Under the pieces are notes generated by a model. It was not told the DNA's origin, ran no database searches, and saw nothing but the letters and a program-made list of their open reading frames with translations. DNA of 64,000 bases from Desulfomonile tiedjei. Lineage in GTDB: Bacteria; Desulfobacterota; Desulfomonilia; Desulfomonilales; Desulfomonilaceae. A program made the position numbers and the translations under genes. Location: contig JACRDF010000010.1 in NCBI GenBank assembly GCA_016212925.1, positions 310,001 to 374,000 of the forward strand. The letters are read 5' to 3'. Positions within the stretch are counted from its first letter, which is position 1; each line of letters opens with the position of its first letter. Of the stretch, positions 36,240 to 45,563 are shown piece by piece.

Positions 36240-36812
36240 TCAGCGGCCCAAAAGTGCCTTACCTATGGAGAAAGCCTTCCCCAGCAATTTGCCTATTCCG
36301 TAATATCCCAGATCGTCCGGAGCCCACAAGATGGGTCTGATTTTGCTTATGTCCGTTCCCTTTTCCGTCAATCCCTCTTCATCCACTTTGATGTCGACAA
36401 TTTCGCCGATAAACTGAGTATGCAAGCCGATCTTGTGTTGGTGAATCACCTTGCATTCCAGGACAATGGGAAATTCTCCGACATAGGGAGCGTTCACCAA
36501 ATCGCTTTTGACCGGAGTAAGTCCCGCTGCCGCGAACTTGTCCTCGTGCCTTCCTGAAGCCATGCCGAAATAGTCCGCGTGCACTACGTACGATTCCGAG
36601 GGGAGGCTTATGGTAAAGGCCTTCTGTTCCATAAGATTACCATATGTATGCGTGGCTTCTCGAACCGAAATGGAGACGCATGGGGGCGCGGAAGAACAAA
36701 TTCCCCCCCAGGCCACGGTCATTACATTAGGTTTGCCATTCTTGTCGTAAGTGCCCACGACAAATACCGGAGTTGGATAGACTACTGTTTTGGCGCCGAT
36801 TGACTTCTTCAT
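36240..36812 (-). CDS. Flavoredoxin-like flavin reductase family protein
   Basis: This 190-residue protein belongs to the FMN-binding flavin reductase-like family ([47 protein letters not shown]). Desulfovibrio flavoredoxin (Flr) is a characterised relative that carries electrons in thiosulfate reduction; the exact role here is unknown. AGGAGGT precedes the ATG. It follows no gene in an operon: the YheT-type gene starts 90 bp downstream, possibly co-transcribed, and the thiolase operon is divergent. Confidence 0.88.
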   Translation of the reverse strand: MKKSIGAKTVVYPTPVFVVGTYDKNGKPNVMTVAWGGICSSAPPCVSISVREATHTYGNLMEQKAFTISLPSESYVVHADYFGMASGRHEDKFAAAGLTPVKSDLVNAPYVGEFPIVLECKVIHQHKIGLHTQFIGEIVDIKVDEEGLTEKGTDISKIRPILWAPDDLGYYGIGKLLGKAFSIGKALLGR

Positions 36813-36879
36813 AAGCTACCTCCTGACAGCTGACTGTCCCGCGCACCGGTCCAAAGAATGTGATTGTGTATCAGAAAAA

Positions 36880-36893
36880 TATGATGGATCATA
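36880..36893. promoter_or_regulatory. Perfect 14-bp palindrome in divergent promoter region
   Basis: TATGATGGATCATA lies 67 bp upstream of the flavoredoxin-like gene and 157 bp upstream of the thiolase gene. It could be a regulator site or overlap a -10 element on either strand. A separate hairpin AGGAGC-aatgttc-GCTCCT lies at 37003-37021, just before the thiolase ribosome site. Confidence 0.35.
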
Positions 36894-37050
36894 TAAGTCA
36901 AGTCCAAAACGCGAAGGATAGTGAGCATTAAGTCCCTGGGACGCGGGCGGAAGGTCGTGGAATCCCCTCCCGCTTATGCCGAGTTCATGCAGTTTGGCCG
37001 GTTAGGAGCAATGTTCGCTCCTTGAATGGGAAAGGAGGAAGGACAGTATC

Positions 37051-38247
37051 ATGGCCGGAAGAGTCGGTATCGTCGGAGCCGCTGTAACGCCGTTCAAGGC
37101 GACTTGGAGAGAGAAAACCTATTACGAACTTGCGCAAATGGCCACACGGGAAGCCGTTCAAGATGCCGTGATTTCCATCCGAGATGTGGACGCCGCATTC
37201 TACGGGATTTACAACGATATTTTCGAGAGGGCCGCCATTCCGGAGCACGCGATACACGGTTTGTGCGGAATGCAGAACAAGTTCGGCACGCGGATAAGCA
37301 CCGGGGGCGCCACAGGGGCATACACGATTTCCGCTGCTCATGCCTATCTCGCAGCGGGGCGCTTCAAGACCGCCCTGGTGCTGGGTGTCGAAAAAGCCAC
37401 GGACTGCTTCGACTTCTCTTCCATGTCAGCCACTCCCGAGGTCATTAAATCCATCGGATGGTCGGGAGACAGCTTCTTTGAACAATCTATAGGCTGGTCA
37501 GCGTCGGACAGTTACGCGGAAGTGGTCTTGGCCTATATGGACGAACATCCGGGAGATCTCAAACCGGAGATTACCGCACAGATCTCCTCGATTTTGAGCG
37601 AGTACGCAAAAGACAACCCCCTTGCCCAGCGGCAGCATGACCAGGTGACGCGCGAAGAGGTGATGAACTCCAGAATGGTGGTCTATCCGTTCAGAGAGTT
37701 GGAGATATGCGTTTACTCCGAAGGGGCCGCTGCGCTAATCCTGGCCGAGGAAGAAACCGCCCTTGCCATCTCAAGGAACAGCGGCAAACCGGTGGTATGG
37801 CTCACGGGGCTCGGCGAGGCCAATGAGCACTCATTCGCGGGGAAGAACCAGAAAGACATGGCCCGCATCATGTCGGACTATTACGGTTCACGGCGAGCCT
37901 ACGAGATGGCAGGTATAACCGATCCCCCACGGGCCATCGAAGTGGTGGAGCTTCACGACGCGTTTGTTCATCAATTGGAAATCAGCATGGCCGAGTTCGG
38001 CCTGGTGCCGCTCGGTAGGGCGGACTCCTTGGTGGAAGAGGGACTTATGACGCCCGGCGGCAAGTATGTGGTCAACCGTTGCGGGGGCTTGATCTACTGC
38101 GGCCACGCTGTGGGCGCAAGCAACATCATGTCGGCATGGTCGGCCCGAAATCAATTGATTGAAAGGGGCCGCGGGACGGCGTTAGTTCATGGAACGGGCA
38201 GCACTGTGGCGCAATACACCTGCTGCATCACCCTGGAACTCCAGTAA
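37051..38247 (+). CDS. Thiolase-fold protein (SCP-x type) lacking the nucleophilic Cys
   Basis: The 398-residue protein has the thiolase fold of the SCP-x/lipid-transfer class: GIVGAAVTPF at the start, ALVLGVEKATDC, the HDAF motif in VVELHDAFVHQLEIS, and CGGLIYCGHAVGAS near the C-terminus. Where thiolases have C-A/G-S-G, this protein reads GGATG, so the acylated Cys is Gly86. Cys-less members such as Ltp2 act as retro-aldolases on CoA thioesters together with a DUF35 partner. The next gene, 17 bp downstream, encodes such a DUF35 protein. AAAGGAGG precedes the ATG. A classical thiolase reaction is therefore doubtful. Confidence 0.88.
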   Translation: MAGRVGIVGAAVTPFKATWREKTYYELAQMATREAVQDAVISIRDVDAAFYGIYNDIFERAAIPEHAIHGLCGMQNKFGTRISTGGATGAYTISAAHAYLAAGRFKTALVLGVEKATDCFDFSSMSATPEVIKSIGWSGDSFFEQSIGWSASDSYAEVVLAYMDEHPGDLKPEITAQISSILSEYAKDNPLAQRQHDQVTREEVMNSRMVVYPFRELEICVYSEGAAALILAEEETALAISRNSGKPVVWLTGLGEANEHSFAGKNQKDMARIMSDYYGSRRAYEMAGITDPPRAIEVVELHDAFVHQLEISMAEFGLVPLGRADSLVEEGLMTPGGKYVVNRCGGLIYCGHAVGASNIMSAWSARNQLIERGRGTALVHGTGSTVAQYTCCITLELQ

Positions 38248-38264
38248 CCGGAGGGGGCGACACG

Positions 38265-39266
38265 ATGAGCGACCGAAAAGATAAAATCATTCCGTCGAAA
38301 TTCATACCCGAGGTGGGAGCGCACACCGAAACCATTGACGGCCAAAGGTATCTTATAGCCAATGACACGATGTACACCTTCTACAGGAGAACCAGAGGCG
38401 AATTCTCCGCGTTCTTTCTTGGATTGCGAGACCGGAAGAAGTTGCTGGGGTGCAAGTGCTCCAAATGCGGCCTGGTGAGGGTGCCGCCCTTTCTAACTCA
38501 TTGCCCCGATTGCGACTTCGCCCCCACCGAATCGGTCGAGGTGGAACAGACAGGAGTTATGAACAGCACCCCACCCATCACCTACTTCGCCACCGCTCTG
38601 TTTCAGCACATGGCGCCCTACGGAAGGGGCAGGGTCGTTTTCCGGGGAGCGGACACGGCTATGAGCGTGAATTTGTACACCACGACAGGCATTCTCGTAC
38701 CGGGGATGATCCGGAAAGGAACGGAAGTCAAGCTGGTTTTCCGAGACAAGAGAATCGGTGACGTGACGGACGTCTTTTGCGTGCCTGCTTCGGAACTTTC
38801 GCCCGAACAGATTAACAAAGAAGGGCTCCAGGAATCGGAGATCGATTGGGAAGCTCCTGTAGAGCCCGAGATTCCCTCGGCCTCCGAGCAGGATCAGGCG
38901 ATTTTCCGCCAAGTCTTTGGCGAGATCAAGAGTGTGATATCTCAAATGAATTCAAACGATCGAGCCCGTAAGGATATTGCGGACTGGAAGCGCAACATCC
39001 TGGTCAAGACCAGAGGCGGTCAGTTCGTGATAGCGATTGACGACGGAAACATCGAAGTAGAAGAAATGGAGCCACTCACTTTGGATTTCGTCATGGTATG
39101 CGACGATCCTCGAACTCTTCTCGACGGCCTCTCTTACAGAGGGGCTATCACCGATTCAGTAATCAACAAGAAGCTATGGATCAGCAAGAACATGGAGTTC
39201 ACCACGGTTTTCAAGCTGGACCGGATGGCCCGTTCCGTCGCGCGGGCCAGAAAAGCGGCCGAGTGA
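38265..39266 (+). CDS. DUF35 OB-fold zinc-ribbon protein fused to an SCP2 domain
   Basis: The 333-residue protein has a rubredoxin-like zinc ribbon (C65-x2-C68 and C80-x2-C83; C63 nearby) followed by an OB-fold (about 90-180), the DUF35 arrangement that holds acyl-CoA at thiolase-like partners. Residues 235-330 resemble a sterol carrier protein 2 domain (LTLDFVMVCDDPRTLLDGL, DSVINKKLWISKNM). It forms an operon with the Cys-less thiolase-fold gene, suggesting one complex acting on a bulky CoA ester. GGAGGGGG precedes the ATG. Confidence 0.85.
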   Translation: MSDRKDKIIPSKFIPEVGAHTETIDGQRYLIANDTMYTFYRRTRGEFSAFFLGLRDRKKLLGCKCSKCGLVRVPPFLTHCPDCDFAPTESVEVEQTGVMNSTPPITYFATALFQHMAPYGRGRVVFRGADTAMSVNLYTTTGILVPGMIRKGTEVKLVFRDKRIGDVTDVFCVPASELSPEQINKEGLQESEIDWEAPVEPEIPSASEQDQAIFRQVFGEIKSVISQMNSNDRARKDIADWKRNILVKTRGGQFVIAIDDGNIEVEEMEPLTLDFVMVCDDPRTLLDGLSYRGAITDSVINKKLWISKNMEFTTVFKLDRMARSVARARKAAE

Positions 39267-39274
39267 AGCAGAAA

Positions 39275-39360
39275 CTGCGGGGAGAACTTTTTTGTAATCC
39301 CGCGGGACGCGGGACTCCCCGCACCCCTCTCCAAAAACTTCTGTATCATGCTCGCTGGGC
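39275..39360 (+). repeat. CTGCGGGGAG... repeat, copy 1
   Basis: CTGCGGGGAGAACTT, TTTTGTAATCCCGCGG, GACGCGGGACT and CCCCGCACCCCTCTCC are followed by AAAAACTTCTGTAT. The same order of blocks occurs in reverse at 61826-61903. Here it lies 8 bp after the stop codon of the DUF35-SCP2 gene. The CCCGCG...CGCGGG part can form a hairpin. Confidence 0.75.
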
Positions 39361-39512
39361 AGCTCCCGTTGTTAGCGAAAACTGGCCGGAGCACACGACA
39401 TAGAAGTATCTGGAAGGCAGCACCGAGAAACTTTTGTTACAAGAAGGTTCTGCTGGCGACATTCTTGTCTGAGCGAAACTCGGTATAACGCGAACAGAAG
39501 GTGTGACGAGGC

Positions 39513-40757
39513 ATGGGAAACAACAGATTCCACTATGGTTGGGTTGTGGTTTTTGCCGGGTTGTTGGTGACCATCGGCGCTCACGGTTTCGGCCGCATGT
39601 CCTACACCGTGATCTTGCCGGCCATGAAGGACGGGTTACATTTCAACTACACCCAACTGGGACAGCTCGCCACAGGAAACTTTGTGGGCTATCTGCTCAT
39701 GGCCTTGGTGGGGGGCTTCCTCGCAGCCAGGTTCGGGGCTCGTGTGGTGATCGCGTTGGCCTTGGTGCTGATGGGAATAACTATGATCCTCACCGGGTTT
39801 GCCGAGGCGTTTGGGTTCGCGTTTGCAATGAGGTTGATGACGGGATTAGGCAACGGGGCTGCTTACGTTCCGGCCATGGCTTTGGGGTCGGCCTGGTTTT
39901 CCGTTGAGCGCCGCGGTTTCGCCACGGGGATAGTGTCGGCAGGCATCGGCGGCGGTACGATGATAGCGGGATTTGTCGTCCCTGTTATCCTGAATGCGTA
40001 CGGAACGGAAGGGTGGCGACTGGCTTGGTATTGCATGGGCGGCGCGGTCCTGGTGATCGCGGCAATTGCCGCGTTGCTGGTCCGTAACAGGCCTGAAGAT
40101 CTGGGGCTCCATCAGGTGGGCGCGAAGCACACATCCGGGAATCCCGGATCTCCCAAGCCTATTGTGGCCCCGCTTGACTGGGGAAGCGTCTACAAGATGC
40201 CCGCGGTTTGGTTCCTGGGGCTCGTATACTTCATGTACGGCTTCTCGTACCCAATCTATGCGACCTTTTTTGCCGGATATTTGATCAAAGAGATGAAACT
40301 AAGCGGGGCCGAGGCAGGGGCGCTTTGGGCTCTCGTCGGCGGGCTAAGCATCTTTTGCGGGGTGCTGTGGGGCAGTTTGTCAGACAAACTGGGCCGCGGC
40401 CGAGGCGCGGCCCTGGCTTACGTTGTCCTTGGGGTGGCGTATGGGATTTTCGCCTTGTGGACAGCAAAGACCGGATTCTACTTGTCCGCGGTTGTGTTCG
40501 GTTTGACGGCCTGGAGCATACCCACGATCATGGCTGCAGCGGCAGGGGACTATGTGGGCCCGAGGTTGGCGCCCGCGGGCTTGGGATTCGTTACACTTTT
40601 TTTTGGAATTGGACAGGCCCTCGGGCCTTGGATCGGCGGTTATTTGGCGGACGTCACGCAAACCTTCAGGTGGTCGTTCCTTCTTGCTTTGACAGTCTCC
40701 GTCCTTGGAGCGCTTCTTTCTCTGCGACTTAGGCCGATCGCCACCAGGGATGGGTAG
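39513..40757 (+). CDS. MFS transporter
   Basis: The 414-residue protein has about twelve membrane segments, the inter-helix loop motif GGFLAARFGARVVI between helices 2 and 3, GNGAAYVPAMALGSAWF in helix 5, and a repeat of the loop motif at SLSDKLGRGRGAAL. It belongs to the general MFS_1/YbfB-like group; the substrate cannot be read. GACGAGG lies upstream of the ATG. It follows the thiolase-DUF35 pair on the same strand after 246 bp, so functional linkage is possible but not shown. Confidence 0.9.
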   Translation: MGNNRFHYGWVVVFAGLLVTIGAHGFGRMSYTVILPAMKDGLHFNYTQLGQLATGNFVGYLLMALVGGFLAARFGARVVIALALVLMGITMILTGFAEAFGFAFAMRLMTGLGNGAAYVPAMALGSAWFSVERRGFATGIVSAGIGGGTMIAGFVVPVILNAYGTEGWRLAWYCMGGAVLVIAAIAALLVRNRPEDLGLHQVGAKHTSGNPGSPKPIVAPLDWGSVYKMPAVWFLGLVYFMYGFSYPIYATFFAGYLIKEMKLSGAEAGALWALVGGLSIFCGVLWGSLSDKLGRGRGAALAYVVLGVAYGIFALWTAKTGFYLSAVVFGLTAWSIPTIMAAAAGDYVGPRLAPAGLGFVTLFFGIGQALGPWIGGYLADVTQTFRWSFLLALTVSVLGALLSLRLRPIATRDG

Positions 40758-40859
40758 TCGCGTTTTATTGCCGGGTGTATGACAAAGCCGTAACCCCTGT
40801 GTGATTTTCAGACGCGTAACATATTGAAAGTAATAGCCTAAGGTTTTTTTGGCTGTTGG

Positions 40860-40878
40860 GTGTCCGATTTTAGGACAC
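40860..40878. promoter_or_regulatory. GTGTCC-N7-GGACAC palindrome, candidate operator
   Basis: The perfect 6-bp arms around GATTTTA lie in an AT-rich region 280 bp upstream of the small gene at 41156. A second imperfect dyad ACCGGT-caat-ATTCGGT follows at 40880-40897. These look like binding sites for a dimeric regulator. Confidence 0.35.
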
Positions 40879-41155
40879 TTACCGGTCAATATTCGGTATT
40901 GATAGAAGAAAGAACGATAACGCATAGCACACATAACACAATAGTATTACAGTTAATTTAGTGTTTTGCTGTCCCGCCGCACGTCTTGGCACAAAAAATG
41001 CTTCTACTTGTAGTCATAGCGGAATGGGTGTCCATCACAGACTTTCACATTTGAAAAGCTCGGCCACGGTGCTCCAGGGAGGGTCTCAAACGGCCGGAAA
41101 TGTGACAGCCAGAGGGCTAAGCATCGACGGGAGAGTTTTTGAGAAAGGGTGGACG

Positions 41156-41398
41156 ATGATGGTGGAAAAGCGGATCGATGACATGATCGAAGCCGGTTGG
41201 CACGTGCTTGACAGCGACTTTGATACAGCAGCATTCCAACACTGGCGAAAACAGGCCTTTAAGTGCGTGAACGATCTGCTCGGTCCGGACCATACGTACA
41301 CCCGTTCTTTCAAAGACTGCCTCCAGTCTGTGGAGGGAAAGAAAAGGTCACCTCAAGGGGGGGCACCCATTCCGAGGCCTGAGAAGGACTCTCCATGA
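41156..41398 (+). CDS. Small hypothetical protein
   Basis: The chosen start (first of two adjacent ATGs) has AAGGG seven bases upstream and gives an 80-residue cytoplasmic protein (MVEKRIDDMIEAGWHVLDSD, then AAFQHWRKQAFKCVNDLLGP). The first 50 residues look helical; the tail is basic and Pro-rich. The pattern recalls short helical proteins found beside mobile or restriction genes, but I recognise no family. Upstream extension to 40961 lacks protein-like character. Confidence 0.5.
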   Translation: MMVEKRIDDMIEAGWHVLDSDFDTAAFQHWRKQAFKCVNDLLGPDHTYTRSFKDCLQSVEGKKRSPQGGAPIPRPEKDSP

Positions 41399-42199
41399 GA
41401 ATTGCTAGGTAGAAGAAGTAAGGGGGGAAGTCGCGACTTCTTCCGGCCGATCCTTTTTTGGGCCAATTACGCTGTGGGCAATCCCTTGAGGTTGCCCATA
41501 TCTTTTTCGGCGCGTACACGCGGATTTCCTGCCAGGTTACCAAGCTTCATCCAGCCGCATGGCGTCCTTGATGTGGCTGCCGAATTCCTCTTTGTTCCTT
41601 TTCGGGTCGAGCCTTATCCCGACTTTTTCCACCTATACCCGGGCGCTTAGGCTTTTCCGTCAACGGAATTGTTCACTTTGCAAATAATGCCTCACTTTCG
41701 CGGAAATCATAGCGCCGACCGCATGGTATCCGTGCTTGTTTCTCATCGCCTGCTCCTGTACCGCGCGACCGGTGGTCGCCCTAACACGGGCGCATGCCAT
41801 GCGCGCCGTACAGGAATTGGAGATGCAGCTCTGGATGATGACCAGCTAGCAGCCTCTTATTTGCCAAGTGCATGATTCCCTCGTAATCGAACAATATTCT
41901 TGACACTCGCTATATCTCTGCGCTCTCCGCGGCCTCTGCGGTGAAATGGTTTGGTGCAAGCACTCGGCCTCCCCGCGCAATGGAACAGGCGCAGGCACAA
42001 TTTTTTTCATGTGTAAAAACCGACATTATTGTGATATAATACAACGAAAAACTAGTTAACTCCATAAACTCTGAGGTCCCACATAGGACTCAGACGGCCA
42101 GGAAAGCCGGAGAGTCGTTGGACACTTTAGACCAGCTTCTTCAGTGAGTTGCGCTCTGATCTCAGAATTCAGATTTATTTCGTTGCAAGCAGTAGGATA
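41399..42199. other. 800-bp region without a convincing gene
   Basis: Contents: a palindrome GAAGTCGCGACTTC at about 41427 followed by CCTTTTTT, possibly the terminator of the small gene; a CTCTGCG...CTCTGCGGTGAA motif at about 41918-41948, a simple repeat common near bacterial genes; and a promoter-like element at 42032. Short frames at 41402 and 41669 have no supporting features. Confidence 0.45.
42032..42040 (+). promoter_or_regulatory. Extended -10 promoter upstream of the large ankyrin gene
   Basis: TGATATAAT is a perfect extended -10 element (TGn plus TATAAT). No good -35 is visible, as is usual for extended -10 promoters. The leader to the start at 42200 would be about 150 bases. Confidence 0.45.
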
Positions 42200-44818
42200 A
42201 TGCAAGAACAGTTGATTCAGGCCGCGGCCTCGGGATCGCTGGCCAAGGTAAACGAACTCATCGCAGCCGGCGCTGATGTAAATGCCGACCTGGGTGCTGG
42301 GACGCCCTTGACGGCGGCAGCACTTGCAGGGCACGCGGACATCGCGGAGGTCCTTTTGAATTCCGGCGCACACGTTGACGCCACTGATGCGACCGGCTCA
42401 ACGGCATTGATGGAAGCTGCTGTTGCCGGACAGACCCACGCCCTAAAGTTGCTCTTGGACCGTGGAGCGGATGTCAACATAAGGAACCTGGATGGGGAAA
42501 CGGCCCTGGTCCGGGCCTGTGTATGGGGCCATGCTGAAGAAGTAGGGCTGCTTTGCGAACGTGGTGCGGACATCAATCTGCGAGACAAGGAAGGCAACAC
42601 GGCCCTTGCATGGGCAATCAAGCAGGGCCACGCCGAAGTAGCCGAGCTACTTCTTGAGAGGGGCGCAGTTGTCGATTCCGAAGACAACCGGATCAATGCC
42701 GCTTTGGTTTTGGCTGCAGGGGCAGGGCAGCCTGCATTGGTAGAGCTGCTCCTGGATCGTGGCGCGGACGTCGAAGCAGAGGACGGCAACGGCGATGTTC
42801 CTCTGACCATTGCAGCTAGGGCCGCGGACGCGGAGGTAGTTGAATTGCTCCTTGAAAGGGGAGCGCATGTCAATGCCATTGATCCGAGGTTCGAGTGCAC
42901 GCCGCTGTTCTGGGCCGCTTACAGCGGCAATACGAATGTGGTTTCACTCCTGTTGGATCGGGGCGCGGAGATTACGGCAACCAATAAGTACGGAACCACA
43001 GCGCTTCATTGGGCTTCGGTTGAAGGCGATGTCGAAGTGGCTACACTCTTGCTGGACCGTGGGGCTGATGCCAATGCAGCCAACCGCCTGGGCATAACCC
43101 CGTTGATGCTGGCCTCAAGGGCCGGAGATCATGCTGTGGGGCAACTTCTGATTGCTCGAGGAGCGAAAGTACAGGCACGAGACAAAGGCGGAAAGACAGC
43201 CCTGATATATGCTTGCAGCGTTGGCGCGGTGCCGTTGGCGGAACTGCTTCTGCAAACCGGCGCGGACGTTAATGCTCGCAGCAGACACGGGAATTCGGCC
43301 CTCTTTGTTGCTTCCTACAAAGGCCACGCAGAAACGGTCCGACTCTTGTTGGCTCACGGGGCTGATGTCAACGCGGCCAATCGCAATGGCCACACCGCCC
43401 TGTTCTGGGCCGCTCTGGCGGGAAGGACGGAAATCGTCGATCTGCTGCTGAATGCGAGGAGCACTGTGGACGTTAGGGACAAAAAATACGGGAGCACCGC
43501 GTTGTGTTGGGCCGCTTACAAAGGGCATGTCGACACGGTAGAGCTTCTTCTGGATCGAGGCGCAGATGTTCAGGCACAGGATGACGAGGGTAACGCCACT
43601 TTGATGTGGGCATGCCGATCAGGCCGCCCCGCTGTTGTTAGACTTCTCCTGAATCGCGGGGCAAGGCTGGACAGCAAAAACTCGGCAGGGTGGACCGCTC
43701 TCTCGTGGGTTTGCCGTAGAGGACTCACGGACATGGCCGAGACATTGTTGGACGCGGGCGCCACCGTCAACGGCTCCGTCGGGTGTGCTCTGTGCCAAGC
43801 CGCTTCCGGAGGCCATTTGCCCATAGTGAAACTGCTGGTATCTCGCGACGCCGGCGTGGATTCGGCCGATCAGCGTCACGGAAGCACTGCTTTGTCCTGG
43901 GCGGCTTATTCAGGGCATTCCCAGGTTTCAGAATGGCTTTTGTCCGCCGGCGCCTACGTGGATGCCCGGGATCGCAGGTACGGCAACACCCCGTTGTTCT
44001 GGGCTTCGTACAAAGGGCACTCCCAGGTGGTGAAAAACCTTCTGTCTTTTGGGGCTGACGTGAACCTTGCGAACAACTTTCGCAAGACGCCTCTCATGGT
44101 GGCCTCAATAGCCGGCCGACTCGAACCCGTGAAGCTGCTTCTACAAAATGGAGCCAATGTAAACGCGGAATGTGTCGACGGGAGGACTGCGCTGTTTTAC
44201 GCTCTGAGTCAAGGCCATTCGGAATGCGCCGAAGCGCTGTTGAACGCTGGCGCGCAGATTGAATGCTGCGGCAAGACCCCGGATGAAGCTTTGATCGAGG
44301 CCGCTCATTGGTCCACTCCACCGCTCTTGGAGCTTCTTCTTGCCCGCGGGGCTGATCCAAACTCGACAGACGACAAATACCACAATACCCCGCTCTTTTG
44401 GGCCTGCCGTGGCGGCCGCGCGGAAGTGGTTGAACTCCTGCTGAATCATGGCGCACGGGTCGATGCAAGGAACAAGTTCGGCAATTCCCCGCTCTTCTGG
44501 GCGGCTCGAAACGGCAATCCTCGGATAGTCGACCTGCTACTTCAACACGGGGCTGACCCCGACGCTGCCGACAAAGACGGCAAGACAGCCTTAATGGTTG
44601 CATCATCCGCGGGGAAGCTTCCCGCGGTCAGAGCCTTACTGGCCGCAGGCGCTCAAGTCAACGCCAAAACCTATTTCGGCTGGACCGCATTAATGGAAGC
44701 CTATTTCGAGGGTAACGCCCAAGTGGTGGCGTTTCTAAAGAGAAACGGCGCTAATTTGGACGGATTCATGAAAAGCCGGTCCTGGCCTCCCGGCGGCTGG
44801 CAGGAATTGCATGCGTAG
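42200..44818 (+). CDS. Giant cytoplasmic ankyrin-repeat protein
   Basis: From the ATG at 42200 (AGGA upstream) the protein is 872 residues and consists almost only of ankyrin repeats, about 26 units of 33 residues (for example GHADIAEVLLNSGAHVDATD and GNTPLFWASYKGHSQVVKNL). Several units have an extra residue pair before TPLFWA, so the array is not perfectly regular. There is no signal peptide, in contrast to the two other ankyrin proteins of the window. It must serve as a large protein-binding solenoid; the partner is unknown. Confidence 0.9.
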   Translation: MQEQLIQAAASGSLAKVNELIAAGADVNADLGAGTPLTAAALAGHADIAEVLLNSGAHVDATDATGSTALMEAAVAGQTHALKLLLDRGADVNIRNLDGETALVRACVWGHAEEVGLLCERGADINLRDKEGNTALAWAIKQGHAEVAELLLERGAVVDSEDNRINAALVLAAGAGQPALVELLLDRGADVEAEDGNGDVPLTIAARAADAEVVELLLERGAHVNAIDPRFECTPLFWAAYSGNTNVVSLLLDRGAEITATNKYGTTALHWASVEGDVEVATLLLDRGADANAANRLGITPLMLASRAGDHAVGQLLIARGAKVQARDKGGKTALIYACSVGAVPLAELLLQTGADVNARSRHGNSALFVASYKGHAETVRLLLAHGADVNAANRNGHTALFWAALAGRTEIVDLLLNARSTVDVRDKKYGSTALCWAAYKGHVDTVELLLDRGADVQAQDDEGNATLMWACRSGRPAVVRLLLNRGARLDSKNSAGWTALSWVCRRGLTDMAETLLDAGATVNGSVGCALCQAASGGHLPIVKLLVSRDAGVDSADQRHGSTALSWAAYSGHSQVSEWLLSAGAYVDARDRRYGNTPLFWASYKGHSQVVKNLLSFGADVNLANNFRKTPLMVASIAGRLEPVKLLLQNGANVNAECVDGRTALFYALSQGHSECAEALLNAGAQIECCGKTPDEALIEAAHWSTPPLLELLLARGADPNSTDDKYHNTPLFWACRGGRAEVVELLLNHGARVDARNKFGNSPLFWAARNGNPRIVDLLLQHGADPDAADKDGKTALMVASSAGKLPAVRALLAAGAQVNAKTYFGWTALMEAYFEGNAQVVAFLKRNGANLDGFMKSRSWPPGGWQELHA

Positions 44819-44916
44819 CTGAATATCGGTAGAGTGGCTTTGGAATCGCGTTAGCTCGGGCAAGACTGCTTTGAACACGAGTTGAACCAAGCTCGCAAGA
44901 AAAACGAAGTAACGAA

Positions 44917-45216
44917 ATGAAACCGCCAAGTCTGAAAGAAATCCAAGCAATCTTGCGGGAACGGCGTGACGAGATGGCGCGGGATTACGGCGTCACGGAA
45001 ATCGGCGTCTTTGGCTCGTGCCTCCGGGGGGAGGCTGCCGGCGACAGCGATATCGACATCCTGGTCACCTTTAGTAGGCCGGTGGGGTTCTTCAAGTTTC
45101 TGGAACTTGAGGAGCGCCTGAGCGAATGGCTCGGCGCCAAAGTGGATCTGGTGACCAAGGCGGCGCTAAAGCCTCATATCGGACGCCGCATTCTGAGCGA
45201 GGTGGCGATGCTGTGA
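44917..45216 (+). CDS. mntA: MNT-domain nucleotidyltransferase antitoxin
   Basis: The 99-residue protein has the minimal nucleotidyltransferase motif GS-x10-DxD (GSCLRGEAAGDSDIDIL) and a later third acidic residue in KVDLVTK. Proteins of this type neutralise HEPN toxins by adding AMP to a Tyr near the HEPN active site. It overlaps the HEPN gene by 4 bp (GTGA), the usual arrangement of this toxin-antitoxin type. Confidence 0.9.
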   Translation: MKPPSLKEIQAILRERRDEMARDYGVTEIGVFGSCLRGEAAGDSDIDILVTFSRPVGFFKFLELEERLSEWLGAKVDLVTKAALKPHIGRRILSEVAML

Positions 45217-45563
45217 AGCGCGAATATCGCGATTACCTCGAAGACGTACTGAAAGCCATCGACGAGTCGGCCGATTTCACCAGTGGCATTTCTTTTGAGG
45301 CGTTCACTCAGGACCGCAAGACGATTAATGCCGTGGTGCGCAGCTTGGAAGTGCTCGGCGAGGCCGCCAAGCACATTCCTGACGATCTGCGCTCCAAAGC
45401 GCCCGGTATCCCATGGAAATACATGGCGGGAATGCGCGACAAGCTCATTCACGAGTATTTCGGCGTTGACCTGAGCATCGTATGGACGGTCATCAAAAAC
45501 GAACTGCCGCCTCTTCGCCCGGAAATCGAAGGTCTGAAGGCTAGGTTGGAACAAGAAAAATAA
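45213..45563 (+). CDS. hepT: HEPN-domain (HepT-like, DUF86) toxin
   Basis: Beginning at the overlapping GTG at 45213, the 116-residue helical protein carries the Rx4HxY motif (RDKLIHEY), the ribonuclease active site of HEPN toxins, with the Tyr that MNT partners modify. An upstream extension of the frame to 45126 lies in the antitoxin gene and is not used. The pair is expected to form a complex and act as a stress-responsive or anti-phage toxin-antitoxin module. Confidence 0.9.
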   Translation: MKREYRDYLEDVLKAIDESADFTSGISFEAFTQDRKTINAVVRSLEVLGEAAKHIPDDLRSKAPGIPWKYMAGMRDKLIHEYFGVDLSIVWTVIKNELPPLRPEIEGLKARLEQEK

